From Gammaproteobacteria bacterium Ga0077536 (GTDB taxonomy: Bacteria > Pseudomonadota > Gammaproteobacteria > Ga0077536): a DNA stretch of 64,000 nt. Every line of letters starts with the position of its first letter. Position 1 is the first letter of the stretch. Position numbers and translations under genes: made by a program. The notes below the pieces were generated by a model that was not told the DNA's origin, did no database searches, and was given only the letters and a program-made list of their open reading frames with translations. Shown in pieces: positions 22,078 to 30,990 of the stretch. The stretch is taken from positions 62,001 through 126,000 of the forward strand of contig LNEL01000046.1 of NCBI GenBank assembly GCA_001464935.1, in the 5' to 3' direction.

Positions 22078-22157
22078 GGGATCAGGACCCTTTAACGCCG
22101 GCGCGACGGGCGCTACAGTGCGCGCTCAGCACGCGCCGCCGCGCGCAGGATATCCGC

Positions 22158-22367
22158 ATGGAAGACCAGCCCCTGATTCGTTTCTTCGTCATTGCGATGC
22201 TGATCATGATCGTGGCTTCCTTGGGCAGTGCTTTCTTCAGCTTGTTCCGCAGCAAGGGGCAGGGCACGTCGACGGTGAAGGCCCTGACTGTTCGCGTGGG
22301 CCTGTCGGTGGCGCTGTTCGTGATCCTGATGGTCCTGTCGGCGCTCGGCATCATCAAGCCGCACTGA
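22158..22367 (+). CDS. Twin transmembrane protein (DUF2909-like)
   Basis: A 69-residue protein with two hydrophobic helices (RFFVIAMLIMIVASLGSAFF and VRVGLSVALFVILMVLSALG) joined by a short polar loop. Small proteins of this design, next to coxC and surf1, are widespread in beta- and gammaproteobacteria and are thought to belong with cytochrome oxidase, but no function is proven. The downstream ATG at 22158 was chosen because the longer frame adds an Arg/Pro-rich extension. It is divergent from surf1 and convergent with coxC. Confidence 0.88.
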   Translation: MEDQPLIRFFVIAMLIMIVASLGSAFFSLFRSKGQGTSTVKALTVRVGLSVALFVILMVLSALGIIKPH

Positions 22368-22424
22368 TTGCTACGCGTCAGCGCAGGCCGTGGACTTGCG
22401 GCTCCGCGGGGCCGCGTGAACCTC

Positions 22425-22457
22425 GAAACGAAAAGGGCGCTCACCAGGAGCGCCCTT
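22425..22457 (-). terminator. Rho-independent terminator of the coxB-ctaD-ctaG-coxC operon
   Basis: AAGGGCGCTC (22433-22442) pairs perfectly with GAGCGCCCTT (22448-22457) around a five-base loop. On the minus strand the stem is followed by TTTTCGTTTC, a short U-rich tail. It lies 24 bases after the coxC stop. On the plus strand no T-run follows, so termination of the small twin-transmembrane gene is less certain. Confidence 0.85.
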
Positions 22458-22480
22458 CACGCCGGTCAGTCGGACAATCT

Positions 22481-23371
22481 TCAGATCATGTAGACGAAGA
22501 TGAACAGGCCGATCCAGACCACGTCGACGAAGTGCCAGTACCAGGCCACGCCTTCGAACGCGAAATGGTGTTCCGGTTTGAAGTGACCCTTGATGCAGCG
22601 GAGCAGGATCACGAACAGCATCAGCGTGCCCATGGTCACGTGGAAGCCGTGGAAGCCTGTCAGCAGGAAGAAGGTCGCACCGTAGATGCCCGAATTCAGC
22701 GTGAGGCCGAGTTCATGGTAGGCATGGCCGTATTCTTCGGCCTGCAGGTACACGAAGATGCAGCCCAGCAGCACCGTCAGCGCGAGGCCGGCGATCAGGT
22801 GACCGCGCTTGTTGACCTTCAGGCCCCAGTGCGCCCACGTCACGGTGACGCCGGACGTCAGCAGGATGGCGGTGTTGACGGCGGGGACGCCCCAGGCCGG
22901 GATCACGTCCTTGGCCTGCGTGAAGCCGTAGTCGGTCGGCAGTTTCAGCAGCGGCCAGTCGGCGAGGAAGCTCGGCCACAGGAACTCGTGCGTCGCGGCT
23001 TCCGCACCGGCGCCGCTGAGCCACGGCACTGACAGGACGCGCGCATAGAACAGCGCGCCGAAGAACGCGGCGAAGAACATCACTTCCGAGAAGATGAACC
23101 ACATCATGCCCATGCGGAAGCTGACGTCTTCCCACTGGCCGTAGCGGCCACCTTCACTCTCGCGGATGACGTCGCCGAACCACGCGAACAGCGTGACGAA
23201 CAGCAACAGGAAGCCCGCGCCGAGAATGCTGGAACCCAGCGGGCTGTCGTTGAGCGTCGCGGCGCCGCCGATGAAGCAGATGAAGAGTGACAGCGAACCG
23301 AGGAACGGCCAGCGACTCGAATCTGGAACGTAATAATGCGCGTGTGCGGTGTCGGCGTGTGCCTGTGCCAT
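22481..23371 (-). CDS. ctaE: Cytochrome c oxidase subunit III
   Basis: A 296-residue inner-membrane protein with seven helices. HYYVPDSSRWPFLGS near the start, GMMWFIFSEVMFFAAFFGALF with the conserved Glu, and the C-terminal FAFEGVAWYWHFVDVVWIGLF (the His/Trp-rich last helix) identify subunit III. ATG at 23369-23371 is chosen: AGAG lies about 8 bases upstream and the protein begins just before HYYVP as usual. GTG at 23413 would add 14 acidic residues. It is the last gene of the oxidase operon, followed by the terminator at 22425. Confidence 0.96.
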   Translation of the reverse strand: MAQAHADTAHAHYYVPDSSRWPFLGSLSLFICFIGGAATLNDSPLGSSILGAGFLLLFVTLFAWFGDVIRESEGGRYGQWEDVSFRMGMMWFIFSEVMFFAAFFGALFYARVLSVPWLSGAGAEAATHEFLWPSFLADWPLLKLPTDYGFTQAKDVIPAWGVPAVNTAILLTSGVTVTWAHWGLKVNKRGHLIAGLALTVLLGCIFVYLQAEEYGHAYHELGLTLNSGIYGATFFLLTGFHGFHVTMGTLMLFVILLRCIKGHFKPEHHFAFEGVAWYWHFVDVVWIGLFIFVYMI

Positions 23372-23416
23372 TTCGATACTCTCTAGCTCGGTTGTTGACT
23401 CGTTGTCTGCCACGCC

Positions 23417-23998
23417 TCAGGTGCTCGGCAGACTCCCCCGTTTCTGATTGGTGTCCGGTGCGTCGGGCAGCGCTTCGAAGAAGGTGTAGCCGAGCGTGAC
23501 CGTCTGTACGTCTGCCGGCAGTTTCGGATCGACGATGAAGCGGACGGGCAGCTTGCTCACCTTGCCGGCCACCAGCGGTTGCCGGTTGAAGCAGAAGCAT
23601 TCGGTCTTGCTGAAATACCGGGCCGCCGTGGATGGTGCGACGCTCGGTATCGCCTGGCCCACCATGTCGCGGCCGGCGTTGTTGACGACTTCGAACTCGA
23701 CTGCCGTCACCACGCCCGGATGGACGACGATCTTCTGCGCCGGTGCACTGAACTGCCAGGCGAGTCCGGCGCTGACGCTGGTCACGAACTCGACGGTGAC
23801 TTCGCGCGACAGGTCCGGCTGCATCGCGTCGGCTTGCGCCGCCGACAGTTCCCCGGTCTTGCCGTTGATGCCCGTCACTTCGCAGAACACGTTGTACAGC
23901 GGCACCAGCGCATAGCCGAAGCCGAACATCAGGCCGGTGAGCCCGAGCAGCTTGTAGGCCAGGCGCCGGTTGGCGCTGCTGCGAATCGTGTCCGTCAT
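23417..23998 (-). CDS. ctaG: Cytochrome c oxidase assembly protein CtaG/Cox11
   Basis: A 193-residue copper chaperone that delivers copper to the CuB site of subunit I. One N-terminal helix (LLGLTGLMFGFGYALVPLYNVFCEVTG) anchors a periplasmic immunoglobulin-like domain. The copper-binding motif CFCF is present in KTECFCFNRQPL near residue 140. MTDTIRSS was taken as the start because the preceding ten codons belong to the neighbouring small gene. It starts one base after the small peptide gene. Confidence 0.95.
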   Translation of the reverse strand: MTDTIRSSANRRLAYKLLGLTGLMFGFGYALVPLYNVFCEVTGINGKTGELSAAQADAMQPDLSREVTVEFVTSVSAGLAWQFSAPAQKIVVHPGVVTAVEFEVVNNAGRDMVGQAIPSVAPSTAARYFSKTECFCFNRQPLVAGKVSKLPVRFIVDPKLPADVQTVTLGYTFFEALPDAPDTNQKRGSLPST

Positions 23999-23999
23999 C

Positions 24000-24110
24000 T
24001 CAGAGTCGCGTGACCAGGAAGGTGACATAGCATCCCAGCGCGAACGCGGCGAGCACGAAAGCCGTGCGGGCCGCCGCGCGTCGCTGCCGGGTCTGCAGTT
24101 CGTCGTTCAT
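24000..24110 (-). CDS. 36-residue single-helix membrane peptide between ctaD and ctaG
   Basis: A very short gene encoding a basic N-terminus (MNDELQTRQRRAAARTA) and one hydrophobic helix (FVLAAFALGCYVTFLVTRL). It lies 6 bases after the ctaD stop and 1 base before the ctaG start, so spacing alone indicates translation within the operon. The charge pattern predicts an N-in single-pass topology. Comparable tiny proteins occur at this spot in other proteobacteria and are annotated as small cytochrome oxidase assembly proteins; a structural role beside subunit I is equally possible. Confidence 0.82.
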   Translation of the reverse strand: MNDELQTRQRRAAARTAFVLAAFALGCYVTFLVTRL

Positions 24111-24116
24111 CAGGAC

Positions 24117-25715
24117 TCAGCGCATCCCGCCTTCGATCGTCGCCGCGGCCGGCGGCGTCGAGAAGCTGTGGTACGGCGGCGGCGAGGACAGCGTCCACTC
24201 CAGGCCATGGGCACCTTCCCAGACCTGGGACGTGGCCTGCTTGCCACCACGCGCGCACTTCACGATGCCGACCACGAAGAGGATCTGCGACAGGCCGAAC
24301 ACGAAGCCGCCGATGCTCGACACCATGTTCCAGTCGGCGAACTGCACCGCGTAGTCAGGGATGCGGCGCGGCATGCCGGCGAGGCCGAGGAAGTGCTGCG
24401 GGAAGAACAGCACGTTCACGGAGATCGTCGACAGCCAGAAGTGCCACTTGCCGAGCGTTTCGCTGTACATGTGGCCGGTCCACTTCGGCAGCCAGAAGTA
24501 GGTGCCCGCGATCAGCGCGTAGACGGCACCGGTCACCAGCACGTAGTGGAAGTGGGCCACGACGAAGTAGGTGTCGTGATACTGGAAGTCGACCGGCGTG
24601 ATGCCGAGCATCAGGCCCGAGAAACCGCCGATCGTGAACAGCACGACGAAGGCGATTGCGAACAGCATCGGCGTCTCGAAGGTCATCGAGCTCTGCCACA
24701 TCGTCGCCACCCAGTTGAACACCTTCACGCCCGTCGGCACCGCAATCAGCACCGTCGCGTACATGAAGAACAGTTCACCGGCCAGCGGCATGCCGACGGT
24801 GAACATGTGATGGGCCCACACGATGAACGACAGGAAGGCGATCGAGGCCGACGCGTAGACCATCGAGCTGTAGCCGAACAGCGGCTTGCGCGCGAAGGTC
24901 GGGATGATGGCGGACGCGATGCCAAAGGCCGGCAGGATCAGGATGTAGACTTCGGGGTGACCGAAGAACCAGAAGATGTGTTGGAACATCACCGGGTCGC
25001 CGCCGCCGGCCGCGCTGAAGAACGAGGTGCCGAAGAACTTGTCGGTCAGCAGCATCGTCACCGCGCCAGCGAGCACCGGGATCGAGGCGATCAGCAGGAA
25101 CGCGGTGATGATCCAGGTCCACACGAACAGCGGCAGCTTCATCAAGGTCATGCCGGGGGCGCGCATGTTGAACACCGTCGCGATGATGTTGATCGCACCG
25201 GCAATCGACGAGGCACCCATGAAGTGGACGGCGAAGATCAGGAACGGGAACGCGTTACCGGTCTGCAGGACGAGCGGCGGGTACATCGTCCAGCCGCCGG
25301 CCGGCGCACCGCCGGGCATGAACAGCGTGGACAGCAGCAGCGTGAACGCGAACGGGAGAATCCAGAAGCTCCAGTTGTTCAGGCGCGGCAGCGCCATGTC
25401 GGGCGCGCCGATCATCAGCGGTACCAGCCAGTTCGCGAAACCCGTCCACGCCGGCATCACGGCGCCGAAGATCATGACCAGCGCATGCATCGTGGTCATC
25501 GAATTGAAGAACTGCGGGTTGACCCACTGCAGACCGGGCTGGAACAGCTCGAGGCGAATGATCATCGCCATCGCGCCGCCAATGAAGAACATGATCAACG
25601 AGAACACCAGGTACATCGTGCCGATGTCCTTGTGGTTCGTCGTCGTCAGCCAGCGAGTGATCCCCGACGGGTGGTGAGCGTGGTGCTCATCGTGATGGGC
25701 TGCTGCCGTGCTCAT
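24117..25715 (-). CDS. ctaD: Cytochrome c oxidase subunit I (aa3 type)
   Basis: A 532-residue protein with twelve helices that holds heme a, heme a3 and CuB and reduces O2 to water. HPEVYILILPAFG carries the His-Tyr crosslink pair, WAHHMFTVG the other two CuB histidines, HDTYFVVAHFHYVL the heme a and a3 ligands. The K-channel Lys (VPTGVKVFNW) and the D-channel entry region (FANWLVPLMIGAPDMALPRLNN is split across this segment) are present, so it is a type A proton-pumping oxidase. The His-rich N-terminus (AAHHDEHHAHH) is cytoplasmic. It lies between coxB and the 36-residue peptide gene. Confidence 0.97.
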   Translation of the reverse strand: MSTAAAHHDEHHAHHPSGITRWLTTTNHKDIGTMYLVFSLIMFFIGGAMAMIIRLELFQPGLQWVNPQFFNSMTTMHALVMIFGAVMPAWTGFANWLVPLMIGAPDMALPRLNNWSFWILPFAFTLLLSTLFMPGGAPAGGWTMYPPLVLQTGNAFPFLIFAVHFMGASSIAGAINIIATVFNMRAPGMTLMKLPLFVWTWIITAFLLIASIPVLAGAVTMLLTDKFFGTSFFSAAGGGDPVMFQHIFWFFGHPEVYILILPAFGIASAIIPTFARKPLFGYSSMVYASASIAFLSFIVWAHHMFTVGMPLAGELFFMYATVLIAVPTGVKVFNWVATMWQSSMTFETPMLFAIAFVVLFTIGGFSGLMLGITPVDFQYHDTYFVVAHFHYVLVTGAVYALIAGTYFWLPKWTGHMYSETLGKWHFWLSTISVNVLFFPQHFLGLAGMPRRIPDYAVQFADWNMVSSIGGFVFGLSQILFVVGIVKCARGGKQATSQVWEGAHGLEWTLSSPPPYHSFSTPPAAATIEGGMR

Positions 25716-25765
25716 GGGCTAATCCTCTACTTTCGATACTGTTCAGACGTTACGTGACGAATGGC

Positions 25766-26626
25766 TTAGCGGCTGGCCGCGACGCTGAGCGCCGGGACGG
25801 CAGATGCCGCCGTGGCCGGCGCCTGTTCGGCCTTCATCTTCTCGAGCCACGCTTTGTATTCGGCTTCCGGCAGCGCGCGGACGACGACCGGCATGAAGCC
25901 ATGGTCCTTGCCACACAGTTCCGCGCATTGGCCGCGGTAGACGCCGGGCTCCTTGATCAACGCCCACGATTCGTTGATGTATCCCGGGATCGCATCGCGT
26001 TTCCAACCCAGCGCCGGCACCCACCAGGCGTGGATGACGTCGGCGGCGGTGGTCAGGAAACGGATTTTCTGGCCGACCGGCACTACCAGTTCGTTATCGA
26101 CTTCGAGCAGGTAGTTCTCGACGCTCGCCGGATCGATGCCGGAATCGAGCTGGCGCGCGGTGTCGCTGGGCTTGGCGAGCGTGCTGTAGTAACCGACGCC
26201 TTCATTGACGTAGTCATAGCGCCAGCGCCACTGGTAGCCGGTGACCTTGATGGTCATCGCGGAGTTCGAGACGTCCTCCATCATGATCAACGCCTTCGTC
26301 GCCGGCACCGCCATCACCACCAGGATGATGGCCGGCACGGCCGTCCACAGGAATTCGACGAGCGTGCTTTCGTGCCATTGCGCCGGCACGGCGCCGGCCG
26401 ATTTCCGGAACTTGAGGATCGAGTAGAAGATCGCGCCGAACACCAGGACGCCGGTGATCACGCAGATCCACAGAATCATCATGTGCAGGTCGTAGACCGT
26501 TTCGCTGTAGGGCGTCACGCCCTTGGTCAGGTTCAACTCGTTCCATGCGGCCTGCGCCATCAGGGGCGACAGCAGCAGCGCGGCAGCCGACCCACGGCGG
26601 GCGAGCTTGGATATTGAGGTCGTCAT
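25766..26626 (-). CDS. ctaC: Cytochrome c oxidase subunit II
   Basis: A 286-residue protein with a cleavable signal peptide (AAALLLSPLMAQAA), two membrane helices (near residues 37-60 and 85-105) and a periplasmic cupredoxin domain. The CuA site reads CAELCGKDHGFM near residue 241, with upstream His in DVIHAWWVP. WRWRYDY is the aromatic electron-entry segment. No heme c motif follows, so it is the plain subunit II. ATG at 26624 has GGGAG about 8 bases upstream; a TTG further upstream is less likely. The 113-base gap upstream should hold the operon promoter, but no strong -35/-10 pair stood out. Confidence 0.96.
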   Translation of the reverse strand: MTTSISKLARRGSAAALLLSPLMAQAAWNELNLTKGVTPYSETVYDLHMMILWICVITGVLVFGAIFYSILKFRKSAGAVPAQWHESTLVEFLWTAVPAIILVVMAVPATKALIMMEDVSNSAMTIKVTGYQWRWRYDYVNEGVGYYSTLAKPSDTARQLDSGIDPASVENYLLEVDNELVVPVGQKIRFLTTAADVIHAWWVPALGWKRDAIPGYINESWALIKEPGVYRGQCAELCGKDHGFMPVVVRALPEAEYKAWLEKMKAEQAPATAASAVPALSVAASR

Positions 26627-26739
26627 GAAAAAGCTCCCAAAGCTCAAAAGACTAAAGCCAGATTTCGAGATGAAGGCGCAGGCCGGGCGTGCGGGCTGCT
26701 GGCCTGTCGGACCCGTTGGTCCATCTTTAACTTCGCATT

Positions 26740-27219
26740 CTAACGACTTTTGCCCAATGCGTTAATCAGGGCGAGGGCGAGTGCCCGACGCTCGCCGTCG
26801 GTCAGGAAATCGCCCACCGATGCGGTGCGTCCATGGGATCGGATGCGCAGACTGCTCGGGTGCCAGCCGCGGTTTTCGTCGAGGTCCACCTTGACCCACG
26901 CGCGCTCGTATTCGACGCGCTGATTGGGGACATGGCGCCCCTTTTCGATGATCAGGCGCTGCGGCGTGAGCCGGATGACTTCGCGCATCTGCCCGGTCCA
27001 CGCCACGTAGTAGAACGCGGCCCACAGCAGCGCGATCTCGAGTCCGGCGAACGGCAGCACCAGCGGGATGCCGTACCAGAGGAACAGGAGACCGCTCGCC
27101 AGCGGGATGAAGGAAATCACGCAGAGCCAGCGTTTGGCTTCGGGCCAGGTCAGCGAGCGCGTGGGCCTGACCACCCAGACGGTGTCGGTGCTGTCCTGGC
27201 TGTCCAGTTCTTCGACCAT
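26740..27219 (-). CDS. DUF2244 family membrane protein
   Basis: A 159-residue protein with two closely spaced helices (WLCVISFIPLASGLLFLWYG and LPFAGLEIALLWAAFYYVAW), a short cytoplasmic N-terminus with RPTRSLTW, and a soluble C-terminal half. This pattern and the RSLTW segment mark DUF2244. Members are often neighbours of cytochrome oxidase genes, as here where coxB is the next gene, but their role is unknown. It starts 12 bases after the bioD stop and could be read from the bio operon. Confidence 0.88.
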   Translation of the reverse strand: MVEELDSQDSTDTVWVVRPTRSLTWPEAKRWLCVISFIPLASGLLFLWYGIPLVLPFAGLEIALLWAAFYYVAWTGQMREVIRLTPQRLIIEKGRHVPNQRVEYERAWVKVDLDENRGWHPSSLRIRSHGRTASVGDFLTDGERRALALALINALGKSR

Positions 27220-27231
27220 GGCCGTCCTGGG

Positions 27232-27918
27232 TCATCCGGTACCGGCCATCAGATCGACGGCCTGGCTGAGGGAGTGGCTGATGGTATCCGGGGCGGCACC
27301 GGGCTGCCAGTCGAGGCGGCCGACGCACGGCGCCGGCAGGCGCTCGATCAGCGCCTGTACGGTGTCCTGCGCATACGCGTAATCCGGGTCGACGATGTTG
27401 GCGACCCAGCCGACCATGCGTGCGCCGTCCGCCGCTATCGCGCGGGCCGACAGCAGCGCGTGATTCAGCGCGCCGAGGCGCACGCCGACAACGAGCAGCA
27501 CCGGCAGGTCGAGACGCGCGACCATGTCGCTCAGCATCGTCGCGGGCCCGAGCGGCAATGCCCAGCCGCCGATTCCCTCGACCAGTACGACGTCCGCGCG
27601 GCGCCGGATTTCGGCATAGGCGTCGACAATGGGGTCGAGCTCGATGGTCCTGCCTTCGGCCCGGGCGGCGATGTGCGGCGCCGTCGGGGCGAGATACAGC
27701 GCCGGACAGACGAGCGGGCGCGACAACGCGACCGACGAGCAGGCGCGCAGCAGTTCCGCGTCCTCGTTGACGAGTTCGGCGCCGTCGCGGGTTGCGCCGG
27801 CGGCCAGCGGCTTCATGCCGGCCGCGCGCAGACCCCGCGCGGCGAGACCCCGCAGCAGGGCGGCGGTGACGACGGTCTTGCCGATGCCCGTATCGGTGCC
27901 GGTGATGAAGCAGTGCAT
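27232..27918 (-). CDS. bioD: Dethiobiotin synthase
   Basis: A 228-residue P-loop enzyme that closes the ureido ring of biotin from 7,8-diaminopelargonate, CO2 and ATP. The N-terminal ITGTDTGIGKTVVTAALL is the nucleotide-binding loop; GMKPLAAGA contains the conserved Lys; VVLVEGIGGWALPL near residue 110 is the third motif. It begins one base after the bioC stop. It is the last biotin gene of the run bioB-bioF-bioC-bioD. Confidence 0.95.
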   Translation of the reverse strand: MHCFITGTDTGIGKTVVTAALLRGLAARGLRAAGMKPLAAGATRDGAELVNEDAELLRACSSVALSRPLVCPALYLAPTAPHIAARAEGRTIELDPIVDAYAEIRRRADVVLVEGIGGWALPLGPATMLSDMVARLDLPVLLVVGVRLGALNHALLSARAIAADGARMVGWVANIVDPDYAYAQDTVQALIERLPAPCVGRLDWQPGAAPDTISHSLSQAVDLMAGTG

Positions 27919-27919
27919 G

Positions 27920-28792
27920 TCAGCGTCTCTTCAGTTGACTCAAGGGATACGTCGCAACGGTCGATCCGTCTTGCGGCCGCGTGTCCCGTTGCGGCGCCCA
28001 GGCATGGCCGTAGACCGTCTCGTAGGTGGCCGGCAGCAGGCCGTCGCGACGAAAGCGCTCGTAGGCATCGGCGAGTCGCGTGAGCTGGCGGCGACCGTAC
28101 AGCGCGCGCGCGCGCTGCTGATGGGCGTTGTGCGCCCCGATCCCCTTCAGATCGCGCATCAGGCCGAGCACGTCGGCATAGGTGACGGTGAGATCCTCGC
28201 GTTCCATCACCGGACTGCTGAAGCCGCTGTGGATCAGCGCGTCGCCGACCAGATGCATGTCGTGAAAGCGGTTCACGTGCGGCGCGTCGTCGACCGCCGC
28301 CCAGGCGGCGCGCAGTTCGTGCAGGGTGTCGGGCCCGAGCGTGGAGAACAGCAACAGACCACCGGGTTTCAGGATGCGCGCGCAGCCCGCGAACACGGCG
28401 CCGAGATCCTCGCACCACTGTAGGGTCAGCGACGAGACGATCAGGTCAACGCTCGCCGGGGCGAGCGGCAACGCCCGCGCATCGGCGCAGACATAGTGCC
28501 GCCTGGAGAAGAAACGCCGCGCCGAACCGCGCGCGGCCGACAGCATCGCCGGCGCGAGGTCGGCCAGCACGAGGTGCGCGCGCGGATAGCGTTGTTCGAG
28601 CTGACGCGTGCAATAGCCGGTGCCGGCACCGAGATCGAGTATCAGCGACGGCTTGACGGTCGTGTAGTCGAGACGCGCGAGCAGGCGATCGGCGACTTCA
28701 CGCTGCAGCGCTGCGTGCAGGTCATAGGTGGCAGCGGCGTCATCGAAAGCGCGCCTGACTGCACGCATGTCCAGATCCGGTGGCGAGTTCAT
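27920..28792 (-). CDS. bioC: Malonyl-ACP O-methyltransferase
   Basis: A 290-residue SAM-dependent methyltransferase that masks the free carboxyl of malonyl-ACP so that fatty acid synthesis enzymes can build pimeloyl-ACP. The SAM loop is LILDLGAGTGYCTRQL near residues 49-64; DLIVSSLTLQWCEDL near 108-122 is typical of BioC. The N-terminal segment DMRAVRRAFDDAAATYDLHAA also fits. Its start overlaps the bioF stop by four bases. The pimeloyl-ACP esterase (bioH or a substitute) is not found beside it. Confidence 0.93.
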   Translation of the reverse strand: MNSPPDLDMRAVRRAFDDAAATYDLHAALQREVADRLLARLDYTTVKPSLILDLGAGTGYCTRQLEQRYPRAHLVLADLAPAMLSAARGSARRFFSRRHYVCADARALPLAPASVDLIVSSLTLQWCEDLGAVFAGCARILKPGGLLLFSTLGPDTLHELRAAWAAVDDAPHVNRFHDMHLVGDALIHSGFSSPVMEREDLTVTYADVLGLMRDLKGIGAHNAHQQRARALYGRRQLTRLADAYERFRRDGLLPATYETVYGHAWAPQRDTRPQDGSTVATYPLSQLKRR

Positions 28793-29949
28793 GGCAGTTC
28801 GGCAAGGACGCGCCGCAGCGTCGTGACGAGGCCGTCGATCTGGTCGTCGCCGTGCGCGGCCGACAGGCAGATGCGCAGGCGCGAGGTGCCTTCCGGCACG
28901 GTCGGCGGGCGTATCGCGCGCACGTAATAGCCCGCGTCGTTCAAGGCGGCGGCGGCGGCAAGCGCGCGCGCATCGTCGCCCAGCACGATGGGCTGAATCG
29001 GTGTGGTGGAGGCCGGCACGGCAAGGCCGGCGGCGGCGAGTGCAGCATGGAAACGCGCGATGTTCGCGTCGAGCCTGCGCACAAGTCGATCGTCACGCTG
29101 CAACAGGCCGAGCGCAGCACTGCTCGCGGCCGCCAGCGCTGGCGGCATCGCCGTGTCGTAGATGAACGTTCGCGCCTGTTGCAGCAGCCGCTCGATAAGG
29201 TCGGCGCGACCGACGACCGCGGCGCCCACGCTGCCGAGCGCCTTGCCGAAGGTCACGACGAGCAGCGGCACCTCGCGCTGCGTGAGGCCGAGTGCGGAGA
29301 CGAGTCCACGGCCACCGGCGAGAACCCCGAAGCCGTGGGCATCGTCGCAAATCAGCAGCGCATCGTGCGCGCGGGCGACATCCGCGATTTCTCGCAGCGG
29401 CGCTGCGTCACCGTCCATGCTGAACACACCGTCGGTGACGACGTAGCGGCCGGTCGCGGCCGACGCGGCGAGGCGACGTTCGAGATCGTCGACGTCGGCG
29501 TGGCGATAGCGAGTGGAGCGCGCGCCGGCCAGGCGCACCCCGTCGATCAGCGACGCATGATTGAGCCGGTCGTGGAAGATTTCGTCGTGACGCCCGGCGA
29601 GCGCGCTGAGCGTGCCAAGATTCGCGAGATAACCCGACGAGAACAGCAACGCACGATCGCGACCGAGATAATCGGCGATGTCGATCGCGAGCGTGTGGTG
29701 CGCCGTGGTCCACCCTGACAGCAGCGCCGCCGCGCCGGCGCCGACGCCATGGCGGTCAATGGCCGCCACTGCCGCTGTGCGCAAGGTGTCTGAATTGGCG
29801 AGACCGAGATAATCGTTGCTGCAGAAGTTGACGAGTTCGCGGCCGCCGATCGCGATCACCGCTCCGGCGCTGCGTTCGCGCACGTCGAGCGTGCGCGTGC
29901 GGTGAGAAGCCGGCCCGAGCGGCGCGGCGGCGCCGTCGGCCGCCGTCAT
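28789..29949 (-). CDS. bioF: 8-amino-7-oxononanoate synthase
   Basis: A 386-residue PLP enzyme condensing pimeloyl-ACP or -CoA with alanine. Motifs: NFCSNDYLGLANS near residue 42, SGYLANLGTLSALAGRHD near 107-124, DDAHGFGVLAG near 207, and the PLP lysine in VVTFGKALGSVGAAV near 238. It overlaps bioC by four bases and bioB by one base, so the whole bio run is translationally coupled. Confidence 0.95.
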   Translation of the reverse strand: MTAADGAAAPLGPASHRTRTLDVRERSAGAVIAIGGRELVNFCSNDYLGLANSDTLRTAAVAAIDRHGVGAGAAALLSGWTTAHHTLAIDIADYLGRDRALLFSSGYLANLGTLSALAGRHDEIFHDRLNHASLIDGVRLAGARSTRYRHADVDDLERRLAASAATGRYVVTDGVFSMDGDAAPLREIADVARAHDALLICDDAHGFGVLAGGRGLVSALGLTQREVPLLVVTFGKALGSVGAAVVGRADLIERLLQQARTFIYDTAMPPALAAASSAALGLLQRDDRLVRRLDANIARFHAALAAAGLAVPASTTPIQPIVLGDDARALAAAAALNDAGYYVRAIRPPTVPEGTSRLRICLSAAHGDDQIDGLVTTLRRVLAELP

Positions 29950-30944
29950 CAGTGCGGGTGGCTCGCGCCGGCCGTGATGCCGAGTTTGTCGAACAGCTGC
30001 CGATCTTCATCGACGAGCGGGTTCGGTGTCGTCAGCAGTTGTTCGCCATAGAAGATCGAATTGGCGCCGGCGAAATACGCGAGTGCCTGGCCGGCTTCGC
30101 CGAGTTCCTTGCGACCTGCCGACAGCCGCACGTACGCCTTCGGCATCATGATGCGCGCAGCGGCGATCACGCGCACGACATCGAAGCAGTCGACAGGCGA
30201 CTGATCGGCAAGCGGCGTGCCTTCGACACGTACCAGCTGATTGATTGGCACGGACTCGGGATGCTCGGGCAGATTCGCCAGCGTGCACAACAGGCCGGCG
30301 CGGTCGGGTACGCCCTCGCCCATGCCGACGATGCCGCCGCAGCAGACGCTGATGCCGGCGTCGCGCACGGCGCCGAGCGTGTCGAGGCGATCCTGATAGG
30401 TGCGCGTGGTGATCACTTCGCCGTAGAACTCGGGCGACGTGTCGAGATTGTGGTTGTAGTAATCGAGGCCTGCGTTCTTCAGCTGCGTGGCCTGTTGCGG
30501 CTTCAGCATGCCCAGCGTCACGCAGGTTTCGAGGCCGAGGCCTTTGACCGCCTCGATCAGCTCCGCGACCTTGACGATGTCGCGGTCTTTCGGGGCGCGC
30601 CAGGCCGCGCCCATGCAGAAACGCGAGGCGCCGGCAGCCTTCGCGTTGCGGGCGGCGCCGAGCACGGTGTCGACATCGAGCAGCGCTTCGCTGTTCACGC
30701 CCGTGTCGTAGCGCGCGCTTTGCGGGCAGTACGCGCAATCTTCCGGACATCCGCCGGATTTGATATTCAGCAGCGTACTCAGCTGCACCGCGTTCGGATC
30801 GAAATGCTCGCGATGCACCTGGTGCGCGCGAAACAGCAGATCGTTCAGCGGCTGGTTCAGTAAGGCTTCGACTTCGGGCACCGTCCAGTCATGGCGTTCG
30901 GTCGGCAGGGAAGCTGCGGTGGACATGCGCTGGACGTGCTGCAT
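29949..30944 (-). CDS. bioB: Biotin synthase
   Basis: A 331-residue radical SAM enzyme that inserts sulfur into dethiobiotin. The radical SAM cluster motif is [11 protein letters not shown] near residue 60; [13 protein letters not shown] near 158 and [11 protein letters not shown] near 195 are further biotin synthase blocks, and R in [10 protein letters not shown] is the ligand of the [2Fe-2S] cluster. ATG at 30942-30944 has GAGG six bases upstream; the next ATG, 18 bases in, has none. It is the first gene of the bio operon, divergent from comF, with a 23-base palindrome in the upstream region. Confidence 0.96.
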   Translation of the reverse strand: MQHVQRMSTAASLPTERHDWTVPEVEALLNQPLNDLLFRAHQVHREHFDPNAVQLSTLLNIKSGGCPEDCAYCPQSARYDTGVNSEALLDVDTVLGAARNAKAAGASRFCMGAAWRAPKDRDIVKVAELIEAVKGLGLETCVTLGMLKPQQATQLKNAGLDYYNHNLDTSPEFYGEVITTRTYQDRLDTLGAVRDAGISVCCGGIVGMGEGVPDRAGLLCTLANLPEHPESVPINQLVRVEGTPLADQSPVDCFDVVRVIAAARIMMPKAYVRLSAGRKELGEAGQALAYFAGANSIFYGEQLLTTPNPLVDEDRQLFDKLGITAGASHPH

Positions 30945-30990
30945 TGAAACCTCGTGAGTGACGCTCGAGACCTGTGGAAGCAAAACGCGA

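Noticed and set aside
23970..25757. A 595-codon plus-strand frame opposite ctaD
   Set aside because: Shadow of ctaD; repetitive Arg/His/Asp composition with no recognisable protein family.
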